A DNA stretch of 64,000 nt from Bradyrhizobium sp. ARR65 (GTDB lineage Bacteria; Pseudomonadota; Alphaproteobacteria; Rhizobiales; Xanthobacteraceae), in contig NZ_AWZU01000005.1 in the NCBI RefSeq assembly GCF_000472385.1, positions 152,341 to 216,340 on the forward strand, given 5' to 3'. Shown here piece after piece: positions 26,071 through 34,770 of this stretch. A model generated the notes under the pieces. The model was not told the origin of the DNA. It saw only the letters and a list, made by a program, of their open reading frames with translations, and did not search any database. The stretch's first letter is position 1; every line of letters begins with the position of its first letter. A program made the position numbers and the translations under genes.

Positions 26071-26122
26071 AGTGTCCTGTTGAACCCGCGCGAGAGCGAG
26101 TTGCAGGCGCCTCCGAAAATGA

Positions 26123-27172
26123 TCACCTGTTCAGCGCCACGTCGCGGAAGGCGGCGACGAGCGGCTTCTCCAGCTTGCCGTGCATGCCCTGAAGAATGGC
26201 GAAGGCATCCTCGCGCGATGTCGGCGCCTTGTAGGGGCGGTGCTCGATCAGCGCGGAAAAGATGTCCGAAATCGTGAGGATGCGGACGAGGTCGCAAATG
26301 CTTCCGGCGCAGAGACCGTCGGGATAGCCGCTACCGTCGAGAAATTCGTGGTGGTGCCGCACCGCGTCGAGAATCTCTGCGGAGATCAGGCTGTTGCTCT
26401 TGAGCACGTCGTAACCGGCCACCGCGTGCGTTTCGACCAGTGCGCGTTCGGAAGCATCGAGACGCCCGGGCTTGTCGAGGACCGCGAGCGGGATTTTGGC
26501 CTTGCCGACATCGTGAAACATGGCGGCCGAAGACAGCCGCTCGATGTCGGCCTTGGGCACGCCAAGGCTCAGCCCGAAATCGACGGCGACGCCGGTGACC
26601 AGGAGGCAATGCTGATAGGTGCCCTCATGGTGGCGCCGTACCGCCACCAGCCAGTCGCTCAGGCCGTGTTCGGCGATCGAGTCCGCGATCGCGCTCCCGG
26701 CGCTCTTGGCGCTCGCGGCGTCGATCGGCATGCCGGTCGCCACCGCCGTGAACATCGAAGCCAGCGCCGCTTCGCCGATGGAAGCGGCCGCCTGCACGCC
26801 GCGCGCATCCGCGCTCGGTGCCGAGCCGCATGGCGCATGCTCGGCCAATTCCGCGAGCAGCCTTGCCTGATTGACCGGCCCGAGCAAGACGCGTGTCGCG
26901 CCAAGCGCGTAGGCTTGCGAGACGTGCAAATGCGCGGTCTCGTCGACAAGAAAGATGCGTCTGCGCACCTTGCTCAAGGCGTTGAGGATCTTCTTGAGCG
27001 CGCAGATGTTTTCGATGGTGCGCAGGTCGGCTCTGACCACAAGCGCCTGCACGTCGCCGCGCTGGACAGTTGCGCCTCCGAGCATTTCCGAGGTCACGGC
27101 AAACTTCGGCTCCAGCATGGTGCGGAGGGCGGTGAGCTTGGCCGGGCTGTCGGCGAGCAGGTGAACAGGCAT
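26123..27172 (-). CDS. HD-GYP-domain cyclic-di-GMP phosphodiesterase
   Basis: 349 residues. The C-terminal half is a complete HD-GYP domain: HHEGTYQHC, the HD in AMFHDVGK, ETHAVAGYDVL and HHEFLDGSGYPDGL, which includes the GYP motif. These enzymes hydrolyse cyclic di-GMP to GMP using two or three metal ions. The N-terminal 120 residues look like a degenerate receiver-type fold (no clear phosphoacceptor Asp), perhaps a sensor. It neighbours a PilZ gene on the same strand, so local c-di-GMP control is likely; the target process is not shown. Confidence 0.92.
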   Translation of the reverse strand: MPVHLLADSPAKLTALRTMLEPKFAVTSEMLGGATVQRGDVQALVVRADLRTIENICALKKILNALSKVRRRIFLVDETAHLHVSQAYALGATRVLLGPVNQARLLAELAEHAPCGSAPSADARGVQAAASIGEAALASMFTAVATGMPIDAASAKSAGSAIADSIAEHGLSDWLVAVRRHHEGTYQHCLLVTGVAVDFGLSLGVPKADIERLSSAAMFHDVGKAKIPLAVLDKPGRLDASERALVETHAVAGYDVLKSNSLISAEILDAVRHHHEFLDGSGYPDGLCAGSICDLVRILTISDIFSALIEHRPYKAPTSREDAFAILQGMHGKLEKPLVAAFRDVALNR

Positions 27173-27211
27173 CAGTGTCGCAGCCTCTAGCGGCGTACGA
27201 AAGCCATCGCC

Positions 27212-27436
27212 TCACTCCCACCACGAGCCATAGTCGTCCGGTTCGTTCAACCAGATCAGCGCCTCGCGCAATCCGAGGCGGACTATTCTCTCCTCCCCTG
27301 CAAGAGCTGCGTCGCCATCGGCGCGATAAAGGATGAAGTCGCCGCGATCGTCTCGAAACAAGGCTTCGCGGGCCTGGTTTGTGGAGAGAGCTTCGCCCTC
27401 AGGTCCGGCAATTGTCCGTGAAGAGATCAGTTGCAT
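27212..27436 (-). CDS. Small hypothetical protein
   Basis: 74 residues from the ATG at 27436 (MQLISSRTIAGPEGEALS); the frame allows 27460. It is acidic with a Trp-rich C-terminus (LIWLNEPDDYGSWWE). I do not recognise a family. It sits between the HD-GYP and PilZ genes on the same strand, so it may be part of that group. Confidence 0.55.
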   Translation of the reverse strand: MQLISSRTIAGPEGEALSTNQAREALFRDDRGDFILYRADGDAALAGEERIVRLGLREALIWLNEPDDYGSWWE

Positions 27437-27478
27437 CGAAATCGCTCTTGGATCTAACAATCAAACCATTGGAATAAA

Positions 27479-27787
27479 TCATTGCACTTTCGCCGCTTGC
27501 TGGCTGTGTTTGGCAGACTTGGCCTTGACGAACCGAACGCCGGCCATGGCGCCGTCGATCCACACCAGTTCGCAACGACGGAACGCCAGGCCTGTGGACG
27601 AGAGGAGCAGGAAGAACTCGCGGGCCCGGAGCACGTCAATCGAGCCCTCGACCTCGATCTTCGCACCGGTCGCGGAGACGTCGAGCAGGACGCAACTGCG
27701 CCGCCACGTGCCGTCGACGCCCATCAGGTTGACGGGGTGCTTGTGTTCCAGGCGCACGCGACTTGACTTTCGACTTTCACCCGTCAT
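27479..27787 (-). CDS. PilZ-domain cyclic-di-GMP receptor
   Basis: 102 residues from the ATG at 27787. It carries both halves of the PilZ c-di-GMP signature: the RxxxR motif in RKSSR near residue 6 and DVSATG near residue 38. It has no other domain, so it should act by binding a partner when c-di-GMP is present. Its start overlaps the end of the preceding small gene by 11 bp, and the HD-GYP phosphodiesterase lies 300 bp downstream on the same strand. Confidence 0.9.
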   Translation of the reverse strand: MTGESRKSSRVRLEHKHPVNLMGVDGTWRRSCVLLDVSATGAKIEVEGSIDVLRAREFFLLLSSTGLAFRRCELVWIDGAMAGVRFVKAKSAKHSQQAAKVQ

Positions 27788-28067
27788 CGCTTGACCTCCT
27801 CGGTCGCGAGGGTGTCTCGAGTTTTTTGAGTGTCCTGGCTGACGAGGGCATCGGCGGCTCGAAGCGCATGGTGCATTGCGCTGCCGGCACGTAGAGTGTC
27901 TCGAACAGCGCCATGCCGAGCTCCAACACGCGCACGCGCCGTTCGGGCGAACCGCCTCGAGCGGCGGACGCAACCTCGGCAACGAGTTTGGCGGAAGCGA
28001 CGGCGGCCATGGCCCGCAAATTCCACTGTGAAACATCAGGTCTCAGCAGCGGAATTTCACGATGCAA
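27777..28067 (-). CDS. Small hypothetical protein coupled to PilZ
   Basis: 96 residues overlapping the PilZ start by 11 bp, as in translational coupling. It is Ala/Arg-rich with a helical centre (AVASAKLVAEVASAARGG, VLELGMALFETLYVP). I recognise no domain. It may be the PilZ partner or a non-conserved frame; coding status rests on the overlap and composition. Confidence 0.45.
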   Translation of the reverse strand: MHREIPLLRPDVSQWNLRAMAAVASAKLVAEVASAARGGSPERRVRVLELGMALFETLYVPAAQCTMRFEPPMPSSARTLKKLETPSRPRRSSDDG

Positions 28068-28314
28068 ATCTTAATGGAATTTATTAAACCTACTGCATCC
28101 AGGTTGCGGGCTACCTCTGGAATCGCCTAAAAGCATATCGAAATTTGGCAGAGGAAATTTCGGGCGCGCTTTCGTTGCATGCAACGCGCGGGGCCTGTCC
28201 AAAGGATGGGCCAAGATTCACGACCATCATTCGTGATCACGGACGCGCGTATTTGAGGAGATCGGGAAGCCGAAGAGTATTTTATTACCGGCAGTCAGGG
28301 AGGACGCCGCCGCA

Positions 28315-29259
28315 TTGCCAACGAGCATTTCGCAGTCGCCAAGCCTGGCACCAAAGGTCTTCCGGTTTTCCGATATCGATGAGTTTCGCAGTTGGATTCG
28401 AAACGTCGATGTGGATTTCACGCCGCTGGTGCGAAAGATCTCAGCCGAGCAGGTGATCCTCAATCTGCCCGGCTGGTCCATCAACTTCATAAAATCCTTT
28501 CCGCGGATCGTTGACGCGCGGCTCGCCCCCAATTGCACTGCCATCGGCGTGGCGATGGATGAGGGCATTCCGACTCGCTTCAACGGTGTTGAACAGGATC
28601 AGCCCTTCATCATGATCGGCAACAATGGGGCTGCCTACAATGCGGTCGAACATGTGGAGCGACAATTCGCGCTGATCGTCTTCACACCGCAGATCGAGGG
28701 GCGCGGCTGGCCGGAGGCCGGTCCAAACTTCAGGATCTTCGAAACGAGCGCCCCGGCGCAGCGGCGTTTGCGCACGCTGGTAGCGGAAATCCTCGCCGCG
28801 GCTCGCCGCTTCTCGGAGGCCGAACTGGCTGATGCCGCGCCCGGCATGCGGGAGTCCTTGGTCGGCAGCATCGATGCCGCATTCGCGGACGTGGTACCGG
28901 CACGCTGGGCATCACGGGCGAACTCGGTCCGCCAGTTCAAGATCTTTCAGGCGGTGCGGGAGGCGCTATCAGCCAATATTACGGGCCCGATCTACAGCCG
29001 GGATGTTGCAAGACAACTCGGCGTACCCGTGCGCACGATCCATGATGCGGTCTTGAGGTATCGGGGCATGAGCCTGCATCGTTACCTGCGCTTGCGACGG
29101 TTGTGGCTTGTGCGGCAGCGGCTCCGCGCCGGCACTCATAGCGTCAAGGCCGCCGCGCTCGCCTTGGGCTTCTGGCACCTCAGCGATTTCGCACACAGCT
29201 ACCGCGTCCAGTTCGGCGAAACACCTTCGGAAACACTCGCACGAGCCCGCAACTCTTGA
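28315..29259 (+). CDS. AraC-family transcriptional regulator
   Basis: 314 residues. The C-terminal 100 form an AraC helix-turn-helix pair (IYSRDVARQLGVPVRTIHDA and LALGFWHLSDFAHSYRVQFG, ending ETPSETL). The N-terminal 200 are a divergent ligand domain that I cannot name. The first usable start is a TTG at 28315, with GGGAGG about 11 bases upstream. It is not linked to an obvious target; the flanking genes are the PilZ group (divergent) and the IclR gene. Confidence 0.87.
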   Translation: MPTSISQSPSLAPKVFRFSDIDEFRSWIRNVDVDFTPLVRKISAEQVILNLPGWSINFIKSFPRIVDARLAPNCTAIGVAMDEGIPTRFNGVEQDQPFIMIGNNGAAYNAVEHVERQFALIVFTPQIEGRGWPEAGPNFRIFETSAPAQRRLRTLVAEILAAARRFSEAELADAAPGMRESLVGSIDAAFADVVPARWASRANSVRQFKIFQAVREALSANITGPIYSRDVARQLGVPVRTIHDAVLRYRGMSLHRYLRLRRLWLVRQRLRAGTHSVKAAALALGFWHLSDFAHSYRVQFGETPSETLARARNS

Positions 29260-29420
29260 GCGGTATCTCCCAGCCCGAAAATCAGCTTGTACAGGACAAC
29301 ATCGATCGGCCGCGCCGGGTGGCGAACGTGAAAGCCGATGGAGGCGGCGCTCGTCGAGCGCATCCGGCGTATATTTAAATCGGGCGGCGCATCAGGTAAA
29401 GGCGAGAGCAGGGCTGCGCG

Positions 29421-30242
29421 ATGCGCAGGGCCGCTTCAGAGTTGCCGATGCACACGACAGAGATGAAAAGAGCAAGCAAGATCGCGCAGCCGGGGGCTCC
29501 GGCGCTGGAGAAGGGACTCGACCTGTTGGAGGCGCTTGCCGCCGAGGCGAAGGGCTTGACCCAGAAGCAGCTTGCCGAACGGGTCGGCCGCTCGGTCGGC
29601 GAGATTTTCCGCATGCTGGCCGCCCTTGAGCGCCGCGGCTATGTCGCGCGTGATCCGGCGACGGCGGAATACACGCTGACGCTCAAGCTGTTTCGGATCG
29701 CCTCGCAATATCCGCCGACCGAACGGCTTTTGAAGGCGGCGCTTCCCGTCATGGAGCGATTGGCCGGCCGCGTGCAGCTCTCTTGTCATCTGGCCGTTCT
29801 GCACGGCGAGCAGTTCATGGTGATCGCGCGGATCGAGCCGGAATGGCTGATGGGCTGGTCGGTGAAAGTCGGCGCGGTCTTTCCACTCACCCAGCAATAT
29901 GCCTCGGCCAAGGTGCTCGCCGCCTTCCAGTTGGAGGGGCGGCGCGAGGAACTGGCCGAGGTCATCGCCGCCAATGATCACATCAGTGCCAGGAAGGCGC
30001 TGGTGGCACTGGATCGCATATCCGCCGACGGCGGGAATTTTTCCAATGACGACGGCTATACCCGCATCCTGGCCTATAGCTGCCCGATCGTCGAGGCCTC
30101 CGGCCGCGCGGTGGCGGCGCTGACGGTACCCTTGGTGCGGCAAGACAAGATTCCGGCGAGCGAGGCTGCGACGATCGCTGGCGAGCTACGCGATGCCGCG
30201 CGGATCGTTTCGGAAAAGATCGGCGGCAGCCCGAAGGGGTGA
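29421..30242 (+). CDS. IclR-family transcriptional regulator
   Basis: 273 residues: an N-terminal winged helix at about 25-85 (ALEKGLDLLEALAAEAKGLT, LAERVGRSVGEIFRML) and a C-terminal effector domain (LSCHLAVLHGEQFMVIARIE, YASAKVLAAFQ, AYSCPIVEASGRAVAALTVP). IclR proteins typically sense small organic acids and control adjacent catabolic genes. It is convergent with, and only 6 bp from, the end of the SDR/transporter/decarboxylase operon, whose promoter holds a large palindrome, so it is the likely regulator of that operon. Confidence 0.92.
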   Translation: MRRAASELPMHTTEMKRASKIAQPGAPALEKGLDLLEALAAEAKGLTQKQLAERVGRSVGEIFRMLAALERRGYVARDPATAEYTLTLKLFRIASQYPPTERLLKAALPVMERLAGRVQLSCHLAVLHGEQFMVIARIEPEWLMGWSVKVGAVFPLTQQYASAKVLAAFQLEGRREELAEVIAANDHISARKALVALDRISADGGNFSNDDGYTRILAYSCPIVEASGRAVAALTVPLVRQDKIPASEAATIAGELRDAARIVSEKIGGSPKG

Positions 30243-30248
30243 TTTAGG

Positions 30249-31013
30249 CTAACCGACTGTCATTCCTCCATCGACGACCCATGCCGCGCCGTTGACATGC
30301 GCAGCCGCATCGGAAGCCAAAAAAGCGACGACCTCGGCGATGTCCTCGGGACGTCCAAGGGGCGCCGATCCCGCCCGTCGCAAGCCGCCCATCGTGGCGC
30401 TGCTTTGGCGATCGAGCTCGCGGATCATCCGCGATTCGGTCGGGCCGGGGAGAACGGCATTCACCCGGATTTGCGTCCCCACCACCTCCAGCGCCGCCGT
30501 TCGCGTCAGCCCAAGCACGGCATGCTTGGAGGCGACATAGCCGGCAAGGTTGGCGCGGCCGCGGATCGCCGAGGTGGAGGCGGTGTTGACGATGGCACCG
30601 AGCCCGCGCGGAATCATCCGCGCCAGCACATGCTTCAGGCCAAGGAAGACACCTTTGACGTTGACCTGAAGCAGGCGATCGAACGTGTCATCGGGGTACA
30701 CGTGCAGCGGCGCGACCACGCCTTCGATTCCCGCATTGTTGGCAAAGATGCCGATTGGTCCGAGCCGCGTCTCGACCGCATCGACAAAGCTTGCAGTCTC
30801 CATCGCGCTGGAGACATCCGCAACCAGCGCCATCGCCTTGCAGCTTTTGTCTTGCACAAGGCCCGCCGTGCGCGCGGCGGCGGTCTCGTCGATATCGACG
30901 ATCGCAACCGCGCTGCAGCTCTCCGCCAGGCGTAGCGCGATCGCGCGGCCGATGTCGCCGCCGCCTCCGGTGACGAGCGCCACCGGCCGATCCACGTCGG
31001 GCGACAGGCTCAT
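30249..31013 (-). CDS. SDR-family oxidoreductase
   Basis: 254 residues, classical SDR: TGGGGDIG near 16, NNAG near 92, Ser in NTASTSA, YVASK and C-terminal HVNGAAWVVDGGMTVG. It overlaps the substrate-binding-protein gene by 4 bp (ATGA) as the third gene of an operon with the acetoacetate-decarboxylase-like enzyme. It probably acts on the compound imported by that transporter component. Confidence 0.91.
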   Translation of the reverse strand: MSLSPDVDRPVALVTGGGGDIGRAIALRLAESCSAVAIVDIDETAAARTAGLVQDKSCKAMALVADVSSAMETASFVDAVETRLGPIGIFANNAGIEGVVAPLHVYPDDTFDRLLQVNVKGVFLGLKHVLARMIPRGLGAIVNTASTSAIRGRANLAGYVASKHAVLGLTRTAALEVVGTQIRVNAVLPGPTESRMIRELDRQSSATMGGLRRAGSAPLGRPEDIAEVVAFLASDAAAHVNGAAWVVDGGMTVG

Positions 31014-32254
31014 GATTTGAGGAAATCGCAGCCGCCTTCCTCGAGAGGCCGCCAGGCCTCGTCAGGCGCGATCGCCTTGACAAGCTTGTAGTAGTCCCAG
31101 GGATATTTCGATTCCTGCGGCTTCTTCACCTCGAACAGATACATGTTGTGCAATTTGCGGCCGTCGGCGCGAATCGTGCCCTTGCCGAACAGCGGATCGT
31201 CCGTCGGCAGTTTCTTCATCTGTTCCACGACCACCTTGCCGTCGTCGGAAGCCCCGAGTTGATCGACCGCTTTCAAGTAATGAAGCGTGGCCGCGTAAGC
31301 GCCCGCATGCAGCGCCGTCGGATATTTATCGTTGTTGCGCGGGGCAAAGCGCTTGGTCCATGCGCGCGTCCCTTCGTTCAGATCCCAATAGAAGGATTCG
31401 GTGAACTGCAGCCCTTGCGCCGTGTTCAGCCCGAGGGAATGCACGTCGCTGAGATAGAGCACGGTGGCGACCACGCGCTGACCGCCGCGCGAAATGCCGA
31501 ATTCGACCGACTGCTTGATCGAATTGATGGTGTCGCCGCCTGCGTTGATCAGCGCGATGATCTCCGCCTTCGAGGCTTGCGCCTGCAGCAGGAAGGATGA
31601 GAAGTCCTGGGTGTTGATCGGCGTGCGCACGCCGCCGACAACGCTGCCGCCGAGCTTCTGCACCACAGTCTTGATGTCCTGCTCCATGGAGTGGCCGAAA
31701 GCGTAATCGGCCGTCAGCGTGAACCAGGTCTTGCCGCCCTCGGCGACGATCGCGCGCGCCGCACCGGTCGAGAGCGCGTAGGTGTCGTAGGTCCAGTGCA
31801 CCAGATTGGGCGAGCAGGCCTTGCCGGTAAGATCCGAAGAGGAGGCGCCGGTGACAAGGATCGCCTTGTTCTTTTGCTGCGCGACGTTGCGCACGGCGAG
31901 CGCGACCGCGGAGTTCGGCACGTCGATGATCACGTCCACATTGTTGCGATCGATCCATTCGCGGGCGATGTTCGCGGCAAGATCGGCCTTGTTCATGTGA
32001 TCGCCGCTGATCACCTCGATCGGCCGCTTGATCTTGTGCGGGCCGGCGAGAAAATCCTCGACCGCCATCTTCGCCGCCGCCAGCGAGCCCGGGCCGCTCA
32101 CGTCGGCATAAAGGCTCGACATGTCCGTGAGCACACCGAGCCGCAGCGGGGTGGTATCATCCGCCCGCGCGGTGAGGCCGCCCATCGACAATGCAAGACC
32201 GCCGGCGCCGGCCAGAAAGTGCCGGCGGCTCAGCGGGAAAACCGCGTCCTTCAT
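31010..32254 (-). CDS. ABC-transporter substrate-binding protein (branched-chain amino acid/aromatic type)
   Basis: 414 residues from the ATG at 32254, preceded by GGGAGGAG. A twin-arginine signal (SRRHFLAGAGG) exports it. The mature part is a Peripla_BP_6-type binding protein (LRLGVLTDMSSLYADVSGPG, GDHMNKADLAANIAREWID, ILVTGASSSDLTGKACSPN). Family members bind branched-chain amino acids, amides or aromatic acids. No permease or ATPase gene accompanies it, so it borrows a transporter or senses. It is the middle gene of the operon. Confidence 0.92.
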   Translation of the reverse strand: MKDAVFPLSRRHFLAGAGGLALSMGGLTARADDTTPLRLGVLTDMSSLYADVSGPGSLAAAKMAVEDFLAGPHKIKRPIEVISGDHMNKADLAANIAREWIDRNNVDVIIDVPNSAVALAVRNVAQQKNKAILVTGASSSDLTGKACSPNLVHWTYDTYALSTGAARAIVAEGGKTWFTLTADYAFGHSMEQDIKTVVQKLGGSVVGGVRTPINTQDFSSFLLQAQASKAEIIALINAGGDTINSIKQSVEFGISRGGQRVVATVLYLSDVHSLGLNTAQGLQFTESFYWDLNEGTRAWTKRFAPRNNDKYPTALHAGAYAATLHYLKAVDQLGASDDGKVVVEQMKKLPTDDPLFGKGTIRADGRKLHNMYLFEVKKPQESKYPWDYYKLVKAIAPDEAWRPLEEGGCDFLKS

Positions 32255-32327
32255 CAACTCCTCCCTGTTGTTCGGCTCGATTTTCGGCAAAGCCGATCGT
32301 TTGCCCGCACTTTCCTCGCGCGGATCG

Positions 32328-33122
32328 TTACGGAATCAAACGTTCGATCAGCCGGCGATCCTCGACCTCGAAGCCGCCGCCATAGACATCCGACACCATG
32401 AATTGCGCGCCCACAATCTCCGGCTTCAGATCGGCGATAGGATCGTAGTCGGAATGATGCAGCGTCATCACCGCGCGGCCCGGCTTTGGCGGTGAATATT
32501 TCAGCGGCGTGCGGCGATAGGCGATGTCGGCGTAGGCCGTCTCCAGCCGCTCGGGGTGCGGCAAGCGACGCACATGGATCTCGCCGCCGGGCTGCTCCGC
32601 GCCGTCGACGATGCGCACGACCGGCGCCGTAGGATCCGGCGTGAAGCTGAACGCGGCCAGCGGGATGCCGCGCCGCGTGACCGATCCGACGATCGAGCCG
32701 TCGGGCCGCTCGTCGAACGAGTAGTTCGCATCCTTCTTGGTGTAGCCGAAGACTTCGCGACCGGCGCAGATGCCCATTGGGTCGCTGCAATACATGAAGA
32801 TGTGCGTCTCGGTGAACAGACCCTTGTAGCGGACGGGAACGGTGATCATCAGGTCGAACATCTGCCCAGCATGCAGCGCCAGAGAATGGCCGGGCGAGAT
32901 CATGAAGCGGAAGGCGACGCGGTCGTTGACGATCTCGAAGGGCGTGTCCGAAAGCAGAGCCTGCACCTTCGACGGCGCGACGCGCGTCATGATCTCGAGT
33001 GTGCGCAAGGTGCAACCCCATTCCACCGGATAGGCCGGCGAATAGGGTGGATTGACGCCGCTGTTCGGCTTCAGCCGGTACTTGCCGAACATGTATTTCT
33101 TGGGATCGTCGAACTCCGTCAT
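32328..33122 (-). CDS. Acetoacetate-decarboxylase-family enzyme
   Basis: 264 residues from the ATG at 33122. The active-site segment GREVFGYTKKD at 121-131 holds the paired lysines (129-130) that in Clostridium acetoacetate decarboxylase form the Schiff base and tune its pKa; Glu123 and Arg122 are also conserved. Homologues outside true solventogenesis often act on other beta-keto or aromatic acids. First gene of the operon with substrate-binding protein and SDR; its promoter region carries the perfect inverted repeat at 33215-33248. Confidence 0.88.
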   Translation of the reverse strand: MTEFDDPKKYMFGKYRLKPNSGVNPPYSPAYPVEWGCTLRTLEIMTRVAPSKVQALLSDTPFEIVNDRVAFRFMISPGHSLALHAGQMFDLMITVPVRYKGLFTETHIFMYCSDPMGICAGREVFGYTKKDANYSFDERPDGSIVGSVTRRGIPLAAFSFTPDPTAPVVRIVDGAEQPGGEIHVRRLPHPERLETAYADIAYRRTPLKYSPPKPGRAVMTLHHSDYDPIADLKPEIVGAQFMVSDVYGGGFEVEDRRLIERLIP

Positions 33123-33214
33123 TGCAACTCTTTCCGTGGTCTTCGCTTGAGGCTCGTCGGATCGCGCCGGCTTGCGCATCGGCGTCATGCTGCCCGCTGG
33201 TCGTCCTGCTCGAT

Positions 33215-33248
33215 TTTCATATATGCCGTTATAATTGCATATATGAAA
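33215..33248. promoter_or_regulatory. Large palindromic operator candidate across the decarboxylase promoter
   Basis: TTTCATATATGC at 33215-33226 and its exact complement GCATATATGAAA at 33237-33248, separated by 10 bases. Read on the minus strand the spacer includes TATAAC, a plausible minus-10, so a bound dimer would sit on the promoter about 95 bases upstream of the decarboxylase start. AT-rich sequence in a GC-rich genome adds weight. Confidence 0.75.
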
Positions 33249-33748
33249 TCAAATTTCGAGCGCGAGTCAAGCGGCCCGGCCTCGCTGTCCGCATACGTCG
33301 ATGGATTTTTACTCGTTCGGATTTCGGGGGAAGCAAGACGGCGCGTGGGTCGCCGAAGGTAGTGGCGTGCCTCGCGCTCGCCCCATGCTCGCCAGAGGCT
33401 TGATAGCGTCCGGTCGTTGGGGATCGTCGCGAGCCTCGACTAACTGGCGGACTCCATTTTGCTCGCCAGGCTCTCGGCTGCGCTCACTCGAGTCGCGTTC
33501 GTGCGGTCGAGTTCGATTGCCTATGCGGACAACTCGTCCATTGCCGCAAAGGCGCGGCCGATCTCTTCCGCATTGCAGGACTTGCTGATCAATCCGAGCG
33601 GCGCGGAATATCCGCCCGGGTGAGATCGATCGCCCCCACGCGGAACTCGAAGCCGCACCTATCCGCGGCGTCATCTGACAATGGAGATCAGCTTAGCAAT
33701 TACAGGGGAGGCGCTGGCTGCCGCCGCGCGGCATTGACCGGACGCCGG
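33249..33748. other. Gene-poor 500-bp stretch
   Basis: No convincing gene. On the minus strand, two adjoining frames near 33540-33640 give short protein-like runs (AIDLTRADIPRRS, then LISKSCNAEEIGRAFAAMDE) that do not connect, which could be a decayed gene. The rest, from 33290 to 33530, has nothing I can name. Confidence 0.35.
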
Positions 33749-34444
33749 TTATTGCTCCGGCGCGAGCCGGACGAACTGGCGGCCGCCATTCATTTCCTTG
33801 AGCTGGTTGACGTATTCCTCAGGACGTGTCCAGCGCACAGGCGTTTTCAGTCCCATGTATTCTGCGATGCTGCCGATAAACGCAGTGCAATTGGATATTT
33901 CGGCGCTCCAGACCGGTGAGTTCGCCTGCAATTGCTTGATGTAGGCGAAAACTTTTTTGGCGTCCGCCTCGTTCAAGTAGACCCGGTAACTGGCGGTCAG
34001 ATATTGCGGATCAAGATCGCCGTAGCTTGCGCCGGTTTCGGAGGGGACCCACATCACGTAACCGAGCATGTAAGCGAGCGTGTCTCCCGCAGGGGTCAGA
34101 CCCGCGACTTCAACCTCTCGCTGGCTTGTCTTCCCATACCAGACAAAGGCGTGTCCCCAACTCGCCGCCGTTCTGGCTCTGAAGTCCACGTAATACGGGC
34201 CCTTTGCCGAGCCCATTCGTCGAGCAGAACCTGGCGCCGGATTCGACAGAGTGGCTGCCTCACCGGAAGCAAGCGCATTCGCATCAGCGGTGCGCTTGGA
34301 GACCTCCCGGCTCTGGGAATTGAGGCGTTCCGAACCGGCACGCGCATCAGCCTCGTGCGCCGAAGCTGATTGGATGTTGCAGGGGAGCAGGACAGCGAGC
34401 ATCAATCCCGCAAGCAGGCCTAACGTCTTCGCTTTATTTGCCAC
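33749..34444 (-). CDS. Secreted hypothetical protein, possible permuted papain-fold
   Basis: 231 residues from the GTG at 34444, chosen because GAGGGG lies six bases before it and a signal peptide (AKTLGLLAGLMLAVLLPCN) begins there. The mature part has a conserved-looking core: YYVDFRARTAASWGHAFVWY with His98, and SNCTAFIGSIAEYMG with Cys186. A His followed much later by a Cys in an NC motif is the order seen in circularly permuted NlpC/P60-type cysteine hydrolases, so a cell-wall or amide hydrolase is possible. I recognise no named family. Confidence 0.65.
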   Translation of the reverse strand: MANKAKTLGLLAGLMLAVLLPCNIQSASAHEADARAGSERLNSQSREVSKRTADANALASGEAATLSNPAPGSARRMGSAKGPYYVDFRARTAASWGHAFVWYGKTSQREVEVAGLTPAGDTLAYMLGYVMWVPSETGASYGDLDPQYLTASYRVYLNEADAKKVFAYIKQLQANSPVWSAEISNCTAFIGSIAEYMGLKTPVRWTRPEEYVNQLKEMNGGRQFVRLAPEQ

Positions 34445-34502
34445 GCTTCGCCCCTCAACTCTCGGCAACAAGATTCGGCGAGACCTTAGGCCAAGTCGCG
34501 TA

Positions 34503-34691
34503 TCAGTAGCGTGACACGACGGGGCCGGGGGCCTTGCCGATCGGCGCCTTCCCGATCGGGGCTTTGCCGATGGGCATCTTGCCGATTGGAGCAGGCTGAG
34601 GCGGGATGGGCTGCGGGTGCGGGAGGTCGGCAGCGCAAGCGGCGCTCACCATAGCAAGCGTTGCACCCGCGACAATCATGACTTTCACCAC
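34503..34691 (-). CDS. Small secreted PIGKAP-repeat protein
   Basis: 62 residues from GTG codons at 34691 or 34688, with AAGGAG seven bases upstream. A signal peptide (VAGATLAMVSAACAA) is followed by a Pro-rich stretch and four tandem PIGK[AM]P units before a short tail. Small proteins of this make-up are common in Bradyrhizobium but have no known role. It is AT-poor and repetitive at the DNA level (GGCGCCTTCCCGATC-like units). Confidence 0.7.
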   Translation of the reverse strand: MVKVMIVAGATLAMVSAACAADLPHPQPIPPQPAPIGKMPIGKAPIGKAPIGKAPGPVVSRY

Positions 34692-34770
34692 GACACTTCT
34701 CCTTTAGGTTAGAAGAAACAAGCAGTTAGCTGCTGAGTTTTCCCGTCGATACCGCGTAACCATGACCGCC

